DNA of 64,000 bases from Bog-756 sp963777665. Lineage in GTDB: Bacteria; Actinomycetota; Acidimicrobiia; Acidimicrobiales; RAAP-2. The position numbers and the translations under genes were made by a program. The notes below the pieces were generated by a model that did not search any database, was not told the origin of the DNA, and was given only the letters and a program-made list of their open reading frames with translations. The stretch's first letter is position 1. Every line of letters starts with the position of its first letter. The stretch is taken from assembly GCA_963777665.1 (NCBI GenBank), contig CAVZRJ010000003.1:496001-560000 (forward strand), read 5' to 3'. Positions 7,473 through 15,077 of the stretch are shown in pieces.

Positions 7473-10214
7473 TCAGCCCGACCAGGGGTCGTCGGCGTCG
7501 GCGTCGATGCCGAACTTGGCGATCGCATCGGCCACGGTGCCCGACGGGATCGTGCCGTCGGCGGCCAGCCCGTCGAGCACAGCCACCACCAGATGGGCGG
7601 CGTCGGTCTCGAAGTGGCGGCGGAGCACGTCGCGGGTGTCGGAACGGCCGAACCCGTCGGTGCCGAGCGAGCAGTACCGCCGGGGCATCCAGCGTGCGAC
7701 CTGGTCGGGAACGGCCCGGAGGAAATCGGTCACGGCCACGATCGGCCCGTCCGACCCGGCCAGGCTCTCGGTCACGTACGGGACCCGGGGGACGGACCCC
7801 GGATGGAGGCGGTTCCACCGCTCGACGGCCAGGGCCTCTTCGCGTAGCGACTTGTAGGAGGTCACCGACCAGATCTCCGCGGCCACCCCCCAGTCGTCGG
7901 CCAGCAGCCGGCGGGCCTCGGTCGCTGCCAGCCAGGCGGTGCCCGAGAAGAGCAGTGTGGCCCGGGGCGCCGTCGCCGCCTCGGGGCGCCCGGCGACATC
8001 GGGCGCGACCTCTGCGAACCGGTAGAGGCCCTGGATCGTTCCGAGGCGGACCCGTGTCGCTTCGTCGGGGTCCGTGGGGAGCGCCGGCATCGGGTAGTTC
8101 TCGTTGTAGAGGGTGAGGTACCAGTAGCGGTCCTCGGGGTCGGGACCGGTGAACCGCCGGATCCCGTCCTCCATGATGATCGCGACCTCGTACGCGAACG
8201 CGGGGTCGTAGGCGACCACGGTCGGGACCACCGAGGCGAGGAGCAGCGAGTGACCGTCCTGGTGCTGGAGGCCCTCTCCGTTGAGCGTGGTCCGGCCGGC
8301 CGTGCACCCGAGGAGGAACCCGCGGCCCCGACTGTCGCCGAGCGCCCAGAGCAGATCGCCGACCCGTTGGAAGCCGAACATCGAATAGAAGAGGTAGCAG
8401 GGAATGAGGGACTCCCCCCAGGTGGCGTACGCGGTGGCCGCCGCGGTGAAGGTGGCCGTCGCACCGGCCTCGGTGATCCCCTCCTCGAGGATCTGGCCGG
8501 TGGCACTCTCCGCGTAGTGGAGGGGGAGGCCGGCGTCGACCGGGGTGTACCGCTGCCCGTCCGGGGCGTAGATCTGGACCTCGCTGATCAGCGACTCGAG
8601 GCCGAAGGTGCGGGCCTCGTCGGGAATGATCGGGACGATCCGCCTTCCGATGACCGGGTCGCGGGTGAGGGTGCGCAGCAGCCGGGCGAAGGCCATGGTG
8701 GTCGAGACCTCCTGGCGGCCGGAGCCGGCGAGGAGGTCGGCGAATGCGGCAGGCTCCGGGGCAGGCAGGGCTGCGGCCCGGTCCACCCGGCGGGGGAGCG
8801 GACCACCGAGGATCCGCCGCCGCTCGGCGAGGTAGCGGCTCGCAGGGGCGTCGGGAGGGGGCCGGTAGTAGGGGGGCAGCTCGGCGTCGAGGTCCTCCTC
8901 GGCGATCTCTTCGTGGAGGAAGAGGCGATCGCGAAGGGCGCGCAGCTGGGCCTTGGTCATCTTCTTGATCTGGTGGGTGGCGTTGCGCGCCTCGATCTCG
9001 GGTCCGAGGGTCCACCCCTTGACCGTCTTGGCCAGGATGGCGGTGGGCGCTCCGACGTGCTCGGTGGCCGCCTGATAGGCGGCATACAGCTTCCGGTAGT
9101 CGTGGCCCCCGCGGGGAAGACTCTGCAGCTCCTCGTCGCTCAGGTGCTCGACCAGGGCCCGCAGACGGGGGTCGGGACCGAAGAAGTGGTCCCGGATGTA
9201 GGCGCCCGACTCGGTCGCGAACTTCTGGAATGCGCCGTCGACGGTGGAGTTCATCTTGGCCACGAGGACGCCGTCGACGTCCCGCGCCAGCAGCTCGTCC
9301 CAGGTGCGCCCCCAGATGACCTTGATCACGTTCCACCCGGACCCACGGAAGAGCGCCTCGAACTCCTGGATGACCTTGCCGTTGCCCCGGACCGGGCCGT
9401 CCAGCCGCTGCAGGTTGCAGTTGACCACGAGGGTCAGGTTGTCGAGGTGCTCCCGGCCGGCCATGCCCAGGAGGCCGATGGTCTCGGGCTCGTCGAACTC
9501 GCCGTCGCCGACGAAGCCCCAGACCCGGCTGTTGGCGGTCTCGGCCAGCCCCCGGGCCTCGAGGTACCTGCTCAGGTGGGCCTGGGCGATGGCGTTGATC
9601 GGACCGAGCCCCATCGACACCGTCGGGTACTCCCAGAAGTCGGGCATCAGGCGCGGGTGGGGATAGGACGAGAGTCCGTTCCCACCCACCTCGAACCGGA
9701 AGTTGTCCAGCTGCTCCTCGGTCAGGCGACCTTCCACGAAGGCCCGCGCGTAGATGCCAGGTGAGGCATGGCCCTGGAAGTAGACCTGGTCACCGGGTGC
9801 GCCGTCGTCCTTGCCGCGGAAGAAATGGTTGAAGCCGACCTCGTAGAGGGCGGCGGAGCTGGCGTAGGTGGAGAGGTGGCCGCCGATCGCCTCCGAGCGG
9901 ATGTTGGCCCTGACCACCATGACCGCGGCGTTCCACCGGATGAAGGCGCGGATGCGGCGCTCGAGGTGCTCGTCGCCGGGGAACTCCGGCTCGACATCGG
10001 AAGGGATGGTGTTGACGTAGGGGGTCGATACGGTGGCGGGGAAGTCGACGTGGGTCTGGCCTGCCCGTTCGAGCAGGCGCATGAGGAGGTAGCGGGCACG
10101 GTTCCGTCCGCGGGCCCCGACGATGTCGTCGAACGCGGCAAGCCACTCCGCGGTCTCCTCGGGGTCGTTGTCGGGCAGTTGATGGGCAACACCGTCGAAC
10201 AGCATCGTGTCCAT
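7473..10214 (-). CDS. aceE: Pyruvate dehydrogenase E1 component, homodimeric type
   Basis: 913-aa thiamine diphosphate enzyme that decarboxylates pyruvate and acetylates the lipoyl group of E2. The TPP motif is GDGEFDEPETIGLLGMAG followed by NCNLQRLDGPVRGN. Other AceE hallmarks are YFQGHASPGIYARAF, NGKVIQEFE, LAKTVKGWTLG and GSDGPIVAVTDFLR. Length matches E. coli AceE (887). Start: MDTMLFDGVAHQLPDNDPEE at 10214; a GTG at 10229 or the second ATG at 10208 are possible. It diverges from rnhA, with E3, E2 and lipoate genes just beyond, so this is the E1 of the local pyruvate dehydrogenase complex. Confidence 0.95.
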   Translation of the reverse strand: MDTMLFDGVAHQLPDNDPEETAEWLAAFDDIVGARGRNRARYLLMRLLERAGQTHVDFPATVSTPYVNTIPSDVEPEFPGDEHLERRIRAFIRWNAAVMVVRANIRSEAIGGHLSTYASSAALYEVGFNHFFRGKDDGAPGDQVYFQGHASPGIYARAFVEGRLTEEQLDNFRFEVGGNGLSSYPHPRLMPDFWEYPTVSMGLGPINAIAQAHLSRYLEARGLAETANSRVWGFVGDGEFDEPETIGLLGMAGREHLDNLTLVVNCNLQRLDGPVRGNGKVIQEFEALFRGSGWNVIKVIWGRTWDELLARDVDGVLVAKMNSTVDGAFQKFATESGAYIRDHFFGPDPRLRALVEHLSDEELQSLPRGGHDYRKLYAAYQAATEHVGAPTAILAKTVKGWTLGPEIEARNATHQIKKMTKAQLRALRDRLFLHEEIAEEDLDAELPPYYRPPPDAPASRYLAERRRILGGPLPRRVDRAAALPAPEPAAFADLLAGSGRQEVSTTMAFARLLRTLTRDPVIGRRIVPIIPDEARTFGLESLISEVQIYAPDGQRYTPVDAGLPLHYAESATGQILEEGITEAGATATFTAAATAYATWGESLIPCYLFYSMFGFQRVGDLLWALGDSRGRGFLLGCTAGRTTLNGEGLQHQDGHSLLLASVVPTVVAYDPAFAYEVAIIMEDGIRRFTGPDPEDRYWYLTLYNENYPMPALPTDPDEATRVRLGTIQGLYRFAEVAPDVAGRPEAATAPRATLLFSGTAWLAATEARRLLADDWGVAAEIWSVTSYKSLREEALAVERWNRLHPGSVPRVPYVTESLAGSDGPIVAVTDFLRAVPDQVARWMPRRYCSLGTDGFGRSDTRDVLRRHFETDAAHLVVAVLDGLAADGTIPSGTVADAIAKFGIDADADDPWSG

Positions 10215-10298
10215 GCTCCCACTGCTCACCTGCGGGGCAAAGTCACGAGCCGGTTGGCGGTGCGCCGGGCACCCGGCCCGGTCGGGCATGCTGTCCCG

Positions 10299-10745
10299 AT
10301 GAGCGCCCCCACCGACCACGGCTCGCAGACCGTCGTCTACACCGACGGGTCCTGCCTCGGGAATCCCGGGCCCGGCGGGTGGGCGTGGGCAGTGGACGAC
10401 GGGCCGTGCGACTCCGGGGGGGAGCCGCACACCACCAACCAGCGGATGGAGGTCACCGCGGTCATCCGGGCGCTCGAGTCCCTCCCCGGGCCGCTGCACG
10501 TGACGAGCGACTCGACCTACGTGGTCAACTGCTTCGAGCAGCGCTGGTGGGCCGGGTGGTTGCGGCGCGGATGGAGAAATTCACAGGGCAAGCCGGTCGC
10601 CAACCGGGACCTGTGGGAGACCCTCCTCCCCCTTGCGCTCGAGTCCGACCGACCGGTCACCTTCGGGTGGGTCAAGGGGCACTCCGGCGACCGGATGAAC
10701 GATGTGGTCGATCTGCTGGCCACCCAGGCGGCGGCCAGGCAGTAG
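10299..10745 (+). CDS. rnhA: Ribonuclease HI
   Basis: 148-aa endonuclease that cuts the RNA strand of RNA-DNA hybrids. The DEDD catalytic residues are present: Asp in VVYTDGSCLGNPGPGG, Glu in TNQRMEVTAVIRALES, Asp in VTSDSTYVVNC and Asp in GDRMNDVVD, together with the basic stretch RRGWRNSQGKPVANRDLW that forms the substrate handle. ATG at 10299 gives the standard N-terminus, MSAPTDHGSQT; there is no clear Shine-Dalgarno. It diverges from aceE with an 84-bp gap and is followed by a small tandem repeat. Confidence 0.93.
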   Translation: MSAPTDHGSQTVVYTDGSCLGNPGPGGWAWAVDDGPCDSGGEPHTTNQRMEVTAVIRALESLPGPLHVTSDSTYVVNCFEQRWWAGWLRRGWRNSQGKPVANRDLWETLLPLALESDRPVTFGWVKGHSGDRMNDVVDLLATQAAARQ

Positions 10746-10749
10746 CCCG

Positions 10750-10789
10750 CCTGCCCGGTCCTGCCCGGTCCTGCCCGGTCCTGCCCGAT
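10750..10789 (+). repeat. 10-bp tandem repeat, 4 copies
   Basis: Four head-to-tail copies of CCTGCCCGGT directly after the rnhA stop; the last copy ends GAT. It is noncoding and may be part of the rnhA 3' end; no hairpin plus T-run is seen. Confidence 0.8.
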
Positions 10790-10829
10790 CCCTGGCGGCG
10801 GTCGTGCCCTGGGTGCCGCGACGCTCGTG

Positions 10830-10858
10830 TTGGCAGGGGGCCACGGCTCTCGTAACCT
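10830..10858 (+). promoter_or_regulatory. Promoter of the SDR gene at 10865
   Basis: TTGGCA (10830-10835), a 17-nt spacer and TAACCT (10853-10858), then 6 nt to the ATG. This is the best complete -35/-10 pair in the first half of the window and implies a leaderless transcript. Confidence 0.65.
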
Positions 10859-10864
10859 GCCGGC

Positions 10865-11632
10865 ATGGAGATCAACGGCTGTTCCGCAATCATCACCGGC
10901 GGGGCCTCCGGCCTCGGCGAGGCCACGGCGCGCAAGCTCGCGGCCTTGGGCGTCCGGGTCACCGTGTTCGACCGGAACGAGGCGCGGGCCAAGGAGGTCG
11001 TCGCCGAGATCGGTGGATCGACCACCTGCGTGGCCGGCGACGTGACCGACCCCGCCGACTGCCAGAAGGCGATCGACCGGGCGGCCGAGAGTGGCACGCT
11101 GCGGATCGCGGTCAACTGCGCCGGGACCGGGTGGGTCGGGCGGGTGATCAACCGGGACGGCTCGCCCCATGACCTCGAGCCGTTCCAGTTCATCCAGAAC
11201 CTCAACGTGACCGGGACGTTCAACGTCATGACCAGGGCTGCGTCGGTCATGTCCACGGTCGAGCCCCTGGAAAACGGCGAGCGGGGCGTGATCGTCAACA
11301 CTGCCTCGGTGGCCGCCTTCGACGGACAGATCGGTCAGCTCGCCTACTCGGCCTCCAAGGGAGCCGTGGTCGGGATGACCCTGCCGGCAGCGCGGGACCT
11401 GGCGGTGGTCGGGATCCGCGTGGTGGCCATCGCCCCGGGTCTCTTCGACACACCGCTGTTGGCCATGCTCCCGGACGAAGCCCGCAGCACGCTTGCCGAG
11501 TCGGTCAACTTCCCCAAGCGCCTCGGCAATCCGGCTGAGTACGGCGAGCTGGTAGCCCACATCGTCGCCAACAGCTATCTCAACGCCGAGGTCATCCGCC
11601 TCGACGGTGGCATCAGGATGCCGCCCAAGTAG
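10865..11632 (+). CDS. Short-chain dehydrogenase, 3-hydroxyacyl-CoA dehydrogenase type II-like
   Basis: 255-aa classical SDR. Cofactor motif TGGASGLGEATARKLAA (GxxxGxG) with Asp after the second strand (TVFDRNEA) indicates NAD(H). Further motifs are VNCAGTGWVGR (NAG-like), NTASVAAFDGQIGQ with the catalytic Ser and YSASKGAV with catalytic Tyr and Lys, then APGLFDTPLLAMLPD. The sequence from GRVINRDGSPHDLEPFQ onward resembles HSD17B10-type 3-hydroxyacyl-CoA dehydrogenases, so a beta-oxidation role is likely though not certain. It has its own leaderless promoter and stands alone between rnhA and lpd. Confidence 0.85.
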   Translation: MEINGCSAIITGGASGLGEATARKLAALGVRVTVFDRNEARAKEVVAEIGGSTTCVAGDVTDPADCQKAIDRAAESGTLRIAVNCAGTGWVGRVINRDGSPHDLEPFQFIQNLNVTGTFNVMTRAASVMSTVEPLENGERGVIVNTASVAAFDGQIGQLAYSASKGAVVGMTLPAARDLAVVGIRVVAIAPGLFDTPLLAMLPDEARSTLAESVNFPKRLGNPAEYGELVAHIVANSYLNAEVIRLDGGIRMPPK

Positions 11633-11751
11633 CGGCGGCACGCCACTGTCGCTGCCGCCAACACCGGGCCGCTCGTCACCACCGATCCGATCATCGGGAG
11701 GTCGGGGCCCGGGGACCGCAGAATTGCGGCCTGACGGGACCAGGGACTGAA

Positions 11752-11779
11752 TTGGGCCGCCGGCCGCGGCCGATAGGCT
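11752..11779 (+). promoter_or_regulatory. Putative promoter of the lpd-E2-lipBA transcript
   Basis: TTGGGC (11752-11757), a 16-nt spacer and TAGGCT (11774-11779). The start codon assigned to lpd is 32 nt downstream, so this message would carry a short leader. A CCGCA-GAAT-TGCGG hairpin lies about 30 bp upstream. Confidence 0.4.
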
Positions 11780-11811
11780 GGTCTGCGACCCGACGGCGAC
11801 GGACGCGTCCG

Positions 11812-13311
11812 ATGGAGGTGGTACCCACGACACCCGAGGTGGCAAGGCAACAGACAACACCGGGGGGAGTCGACGCAGGGGCGGGATCACAGGAGCACTT
11901 CGATGTGGTGATCATCGGAGGTGGTCCCGGAGGGTACGCCACCGCCCTCTACGCGTCCGCAGCCGGGATGTCGGTCGCCCTGATCGAGCACGACAAGGTC
12001 GGCGGCACCTGCCTCCACCGCGGGTGCGTCCCCGCCAAGGAGTTCCTCGAGACCGCCGCGGTCTACCGCACGGTGAGCTCGGCACCCGACTTCGGGATCT
12101 CCGCCGGGGCCCAGCCCTCCGATCCGACGGTCGACTTCTCGGTGAGCCAGAAACGCAAGCAAGAGGTGGTCGATCAGCTGTTCAGGGGTCTCGAAGGCCT
12201 GCTCAGGGGCAGGGGGGTCGCCATGTACGGCGGCAGCGGGACCCTGCTTCCCGACCGGCGGGTGCGCATCGCCGGCAACGACGGCGACACCATCGAGATC
12301 ACCGGATCCGACGTCGTCCTTGCCGCGGGGTCGGTGCCACGCACCGTCCCCGGCTTCGACATCGATGGAACGGTCGTGATGACCTCGGACGAGGTCCTCG
12401 CCCTCGACCGGCTCCCTGCCTCGGTGGCCGTCATCGGTGGCGGCGCGATCGGGTGCGAGTTCGCCTCGCTGTTCGCCGACCTCGGCACGTCAGTGACCAT
12501 CTTCGAGGCACTGCCCTCCATCCTGAGCGCCTGCGACGATGACATGGCACGGGTGGTCGCCCGCTCGTTCCGCAAGCGCGGCATCGACGTGAAGGCGGGT
12601 GTGACGCTCCACGGGCACACACCCGACCCGGGGGGTCGGGGGACGGTCGTCTCGTTCGGCGACGGCGAGAGGCTGGAGGTCGAGGCGGTGGTGGTCTCGG
12701 TCGGCCGACGCCCCCGCACCGAAGGGCTGGTCGCGAACGGCACCGGCGTGGTGATCGACGGGCAGGGGTTCGTCGTCACCGACCGCTACATGCGCACAGC
12801 GGCCGACCGGGTGTGGGCGGCTGGCGACGTGGTGGCCGCAACCCCGCAGCTCGCCCACGTGGGGTTCGCTGAGGCGATCGTGATAATCAAGTCCATCCTG
12901 GGGGAGCCGGTCTTGCCGATCGACTACACCCGGGTGCCCTGGGCCATCTACTGCCACCCCGAGGTCGCGTTCGCCGGCCTCACCGAGGCGCAGGCCCGAG
13001 CGGCCGGCCTCGACGTTGTGGTCAAGAAGGACCCGTTCGGGGGCAACAGCCGAGCGCGGATCATCGGCGACACCGAGGGGATGGTCAAGATCGTGGCCGA
13101 GCGCCGAGCGGACGGCACGACCGGGCAGATCCTCGGCGTCCACATGGTGGGACCGTGGGTCACCGAGCTGCTCGGAGCGGGATACCTGGCGGTCAACTGG
13201 GAGGCGACCGCCGACGAGGTCGCCGAGTTCCTCCAGCCGCACCCCTCGCTGTCGGAAACCTTCGGCGAGACCGTCCTGGCCCTGACCGGAAGGGGACTGC
13301 ACGTTGCCTGA
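11812..13311 (+). CDS. lpdA: Dihydrolipoyl dehydrogenase (E3)
   Basis: 499-aa FAD disulfide oxidoreductase that reoxidises dihydrolipoyl groups of the 2-oxoacid dehydrogenase complex. FAD motif FDVVIIGGGPGGYATALYA (about 30-48), redox disulfide GGTCLHRGCVPAK with Cys67 and Cys72, NAD motif VIGGGAIGCEFASLFADLG, second FAD motif VWAAGDVVAATPQLAHVG and the dimer-interface HPSLSETFGE carrying the catalytic His-Glu pair. About 28 extra residues precede the FAD motif if ATG 11812 is the start; no convincing Shine-Dalgarno is seen, so the true start may be slightly downstream. The E2 gene starts inside its last codons. Confidence 0.93.
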   Translation: MEVVPTTPEVARQQTTPGGVDAGAGSQEHFDVVIIGGGPGGYATALYASAAGMSVALIEHDKVGGTCLHRGCVPAKEFLETAAVYRTVSSAPDFGISAGAQPSDPTVDFSVSQKRKQEVVDQLFRGLEGLLRGRGVAMYGGSGTLLPDRRVRIAGNDGDTIEITGSDVVLAAGSVPRTVPGFDIDGTVVMTSDEVLALDRLPASVAVIGGGAIGCEFASLFADLGTSVTIFEALPSILSACDDDMARVVARSFRKRGIDVKAGVTLHGHTPDPGGRGTVVSFGDGERLEVEAVVVSVGRRPRTEGLVANGTGVVIDGQGFVVTDRYMRTAADRVWAAGDVVAATPQLAHVGFAEAIVIIKSILGEPVLPIDYTRVPWAIYCHPEVAFAGLTEAQARAAGLDVVVKKDPFGGNSRARIIGDTEGMVKIVAERRADGTTGQILGVHMVGPWVTELLGAGYLAVNWEATADEVAEFLQPHPSLSETFGETVLALTGRGLHVA

Positions 13312-15022
13312 CGTGACCATGCCGCAGCTCGGCGAGACGGTGACCGAGGGGACCATCACCCGGTGGTTCAAGGCGGTCGGCGATACCGTGACACGTGACG
13401 AACCGCTCTTCGAGGTCTCCACCGACAAGGTCGATTCCGAGGTGCCTTCTCCGGCCGAGGGCGTGCTGACCTCGATCCTGGTGGAGGAGGGTGACACCGT
13501 CGACGTGGGCGCGACCCTCGCGGTCATCGACCCCGCGGGGGAGCAGGCTCCCGCTCCGGCCGCACCCGCTCCTGCAACGGCTGCACCCACTCCAGCTCCT
13601 GCCGCACCTGCTCCGGCTCCAGCTCCCGCCGCACCTGCTCCGGCTCCCGCCGCACCTGCTCCGGCCGCAGCCGCTCCTGCTCCGGCTCCAACCGTGCCGA
13701 CTCCGGCCGCACCCGCTCCTGCAACGGCTGCACCCACTCCGGCGCCCGCTCGACCCTCCGCCACCCCGCCGCCCGCCTCGGCTGCCAGCCTCAAGCACGA
13801 ACTGCCCGACGAGCCGGTGGTGGGTGAGAGGCCAGCGCGACCCGCTCCAGTGGCAACTGCCGGTCGGCCGGAGTCCCCGGCACCGCGCGGACCGACACTG
13901 ACCTCGTCCGAAGGCGCGTCGGGACTCGTGCTCTCACCCGTGGTCCGCAAGCTCCTCGCCGATCACGGGATCGATCCGACCACGGTCACGGGCACCGGTC
14001 TCGAGGGGAGAATCACCCGCAGCGACGTCGAGGCCGTCATCGCGAGGCAGGGCGGGGCCGCGGATCCCTCGCCGGTTCCGAGCATCGTGGATCGCGTCGA
14101 GCCAGCGTCTGCGCCGCAGGCCCGCTCGGCACCACCCGCACCCGCTGCCGCACCACCTGCTCCCGTTACTGCGCCACCTGCTCCCCCCCGGGCTGTTGTC
14201 GCACCACCCGCACCACCCACACCCGCTGCCGCACCGCCCGCGGCTGCTTCGCCCGCGCCCCCCGCACCTGCTGCGAGCTCGCAGGATGCCGATGGCGTCC
14301 GTGCGGCCGCACGGGACGAAGTCGTGCCGTTCACCAACATCCGGCGTCGCACCGCTGAGCACATGGTCCGGTCGAAGGCGGTCTCCCCTCACACCCTGAT
14401 GGTCAAGGAGATCGACTACGAGCGGGTCGAGCAGGTGCGGCGTGCCCATGGCGACCGATTCCGAGCGGAGGAGGGGTTCGGCCTGTCCTATCTCCCCTTC
14501 GCTGCCCTCGCCGCCGTCGAGGCCCTCGCCGACTACCCGAGGCTCAACGCATCGGTCGGGGACGACGCCCTGATCGTCCATCGCGACATCAATCTTGGCA
14601 TCGCAGTTGACCTCGACAACCAGGGGTTGATCGTCCCCGTGATCCACAACGCCGAGGAGCTCAACCTCAGGGGCATCGCGCGCAGGATCCATGACCTGGC
14701 CGACCGCGCCCGGAACAAGCGCCTGAGCCTCGACGACATCAGCAACGGGACGTTCTCCATCACCAACGCAGGACCGTTCGGCACCCTGCTCACCGGGGCG
14801 ATCATCAACCAGCCTCAGGTGGCGATCCTGTCCACCGACGGCGTGTCCCGGAAGCCGGTGGTCGTCGAGCTGTCGGACGGGACCGAGTCGATCGGTATCC
14901 ACTCGGTCGGACTGGTCGCCATGAACTTCGACCACCGCGCCGTCGATGGCGCATATGTGGCCCGGTTCCTCTCCCGCCTGTCCGAGATCCTCGACGATCG
15001 CGACTGGGCCGGCGAGCTCTAG
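13304..15022 (+). CDS. dlaT: Dihydrolipoamide acyltransferase (E2) of the pyruvate dehydrogenase complex
   Basis: 572-aa E2 core. One lipoyl domain at residues 1-78 with the lipoylated Lys42 in EVSTDKVDSEVPSP, an Ala/Pro linker to about 205, an E3/E1-binding domain at about 206-245 (SPVVRKLLADHGIDPTTVTG), a second Ala/Pro linker to about 330 and the catalytic domain with HRAVDG (His near 544). M. tuberculosis DlaT has two lipoyl domains; here there is one. Sequence profiles often label this actinobacterial type SucB, but the aceE/lpd/lip context favours acetyl transfer. TTG at 13304 overlaps the lpd stop and has GGAAGGGGA 5 nt upstream; GTG 13313 or ATG 13319 are alternatives. Confidence 0.9.
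   Translation: MPDVTMPQLGETVTEGTITRWFKAVGDTVTRDEPLFEVSTDKVDSEVPSPAEGVLTSILVEEGDTVDVGATLAVIDPAGEQAPAPAAPAPATAAPTPAPAAPAPAPAPAAPAPAPAAPAPAAAAPAPAPTVPTPAAPAPATAAPTPAPARPSATPPPASAASLKHELPDEPVVGERPARPAPVATAGRPESPAPRGPTLTSSEGASGLVLSPVVRKLLADHGIDPTTVTGTGLEGRITRSDVEAVIARQGGAADPSPVPSIVDRVEPASAPQARSAPPAPAAAPPAPVTAPPAPPRAVVAPPAPPTPAAAPPAAASPAPPAPAASSQDADGVRAAARDEVVPFTNIRRRTAEHMVRSKAVSPHTLMVKEIDYERVEQVRRAHGDRFRAEEGFGLSYLPFAALAAVEALADYPRLNASVGDDALIVHRDINLGIAVDLDNQGLIVPVIHNAEELNLRGIARRIHDLADRARNKRLSLDDISNGTFSITNAGPFGTLLTGAIINQPQVAILSTDGVSRKPVVVELSDGTESIGIHSVGLVAMNFDHRAVDGAYVARFLSRLSEILDDRDWAGEL
13545..13760 (+). repeat. Degenerate Ala/Pro-coding repeat (first E2 linker)
   Basis: Short degenerate units such as GCTCCCGCCGCACCTGCTCC repeat through this stretch and encode alternating Ala-Pro, the flexible swinging arm between lipoyl and binding domains. 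Such DNA is prone to length change by slippage. Confidence 0.75.
14110..14280 (+). repeat. Degenerate Ala/Pro-coding repeat (second E2 linker)
   Basis: A second run of CACCxGCxCC-type units encodes the Ala/Pro-rich linker between the E3-binding domain and the acyltransferase core. Confidence 0.65.
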
Positions 15023-15077
15023 GCGCGACCCAGCCCATGATCTGCCCCCACCTCCGGGACGACGGGAACGTCCGCGC

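Noticed and set aside
10750..10789. Possible CRISPR or regulatory repeat
   Set aside because: Units are 10 bp with no spacers, directly tandem; simple microsatellite-like DNA.
11715..11728. CCGCA-GAAT-TGCGG hairpin as a terminator
   Set aside because: Only five base pairs and no T-run; no stronger evidence than chance in GC-rich DNA.
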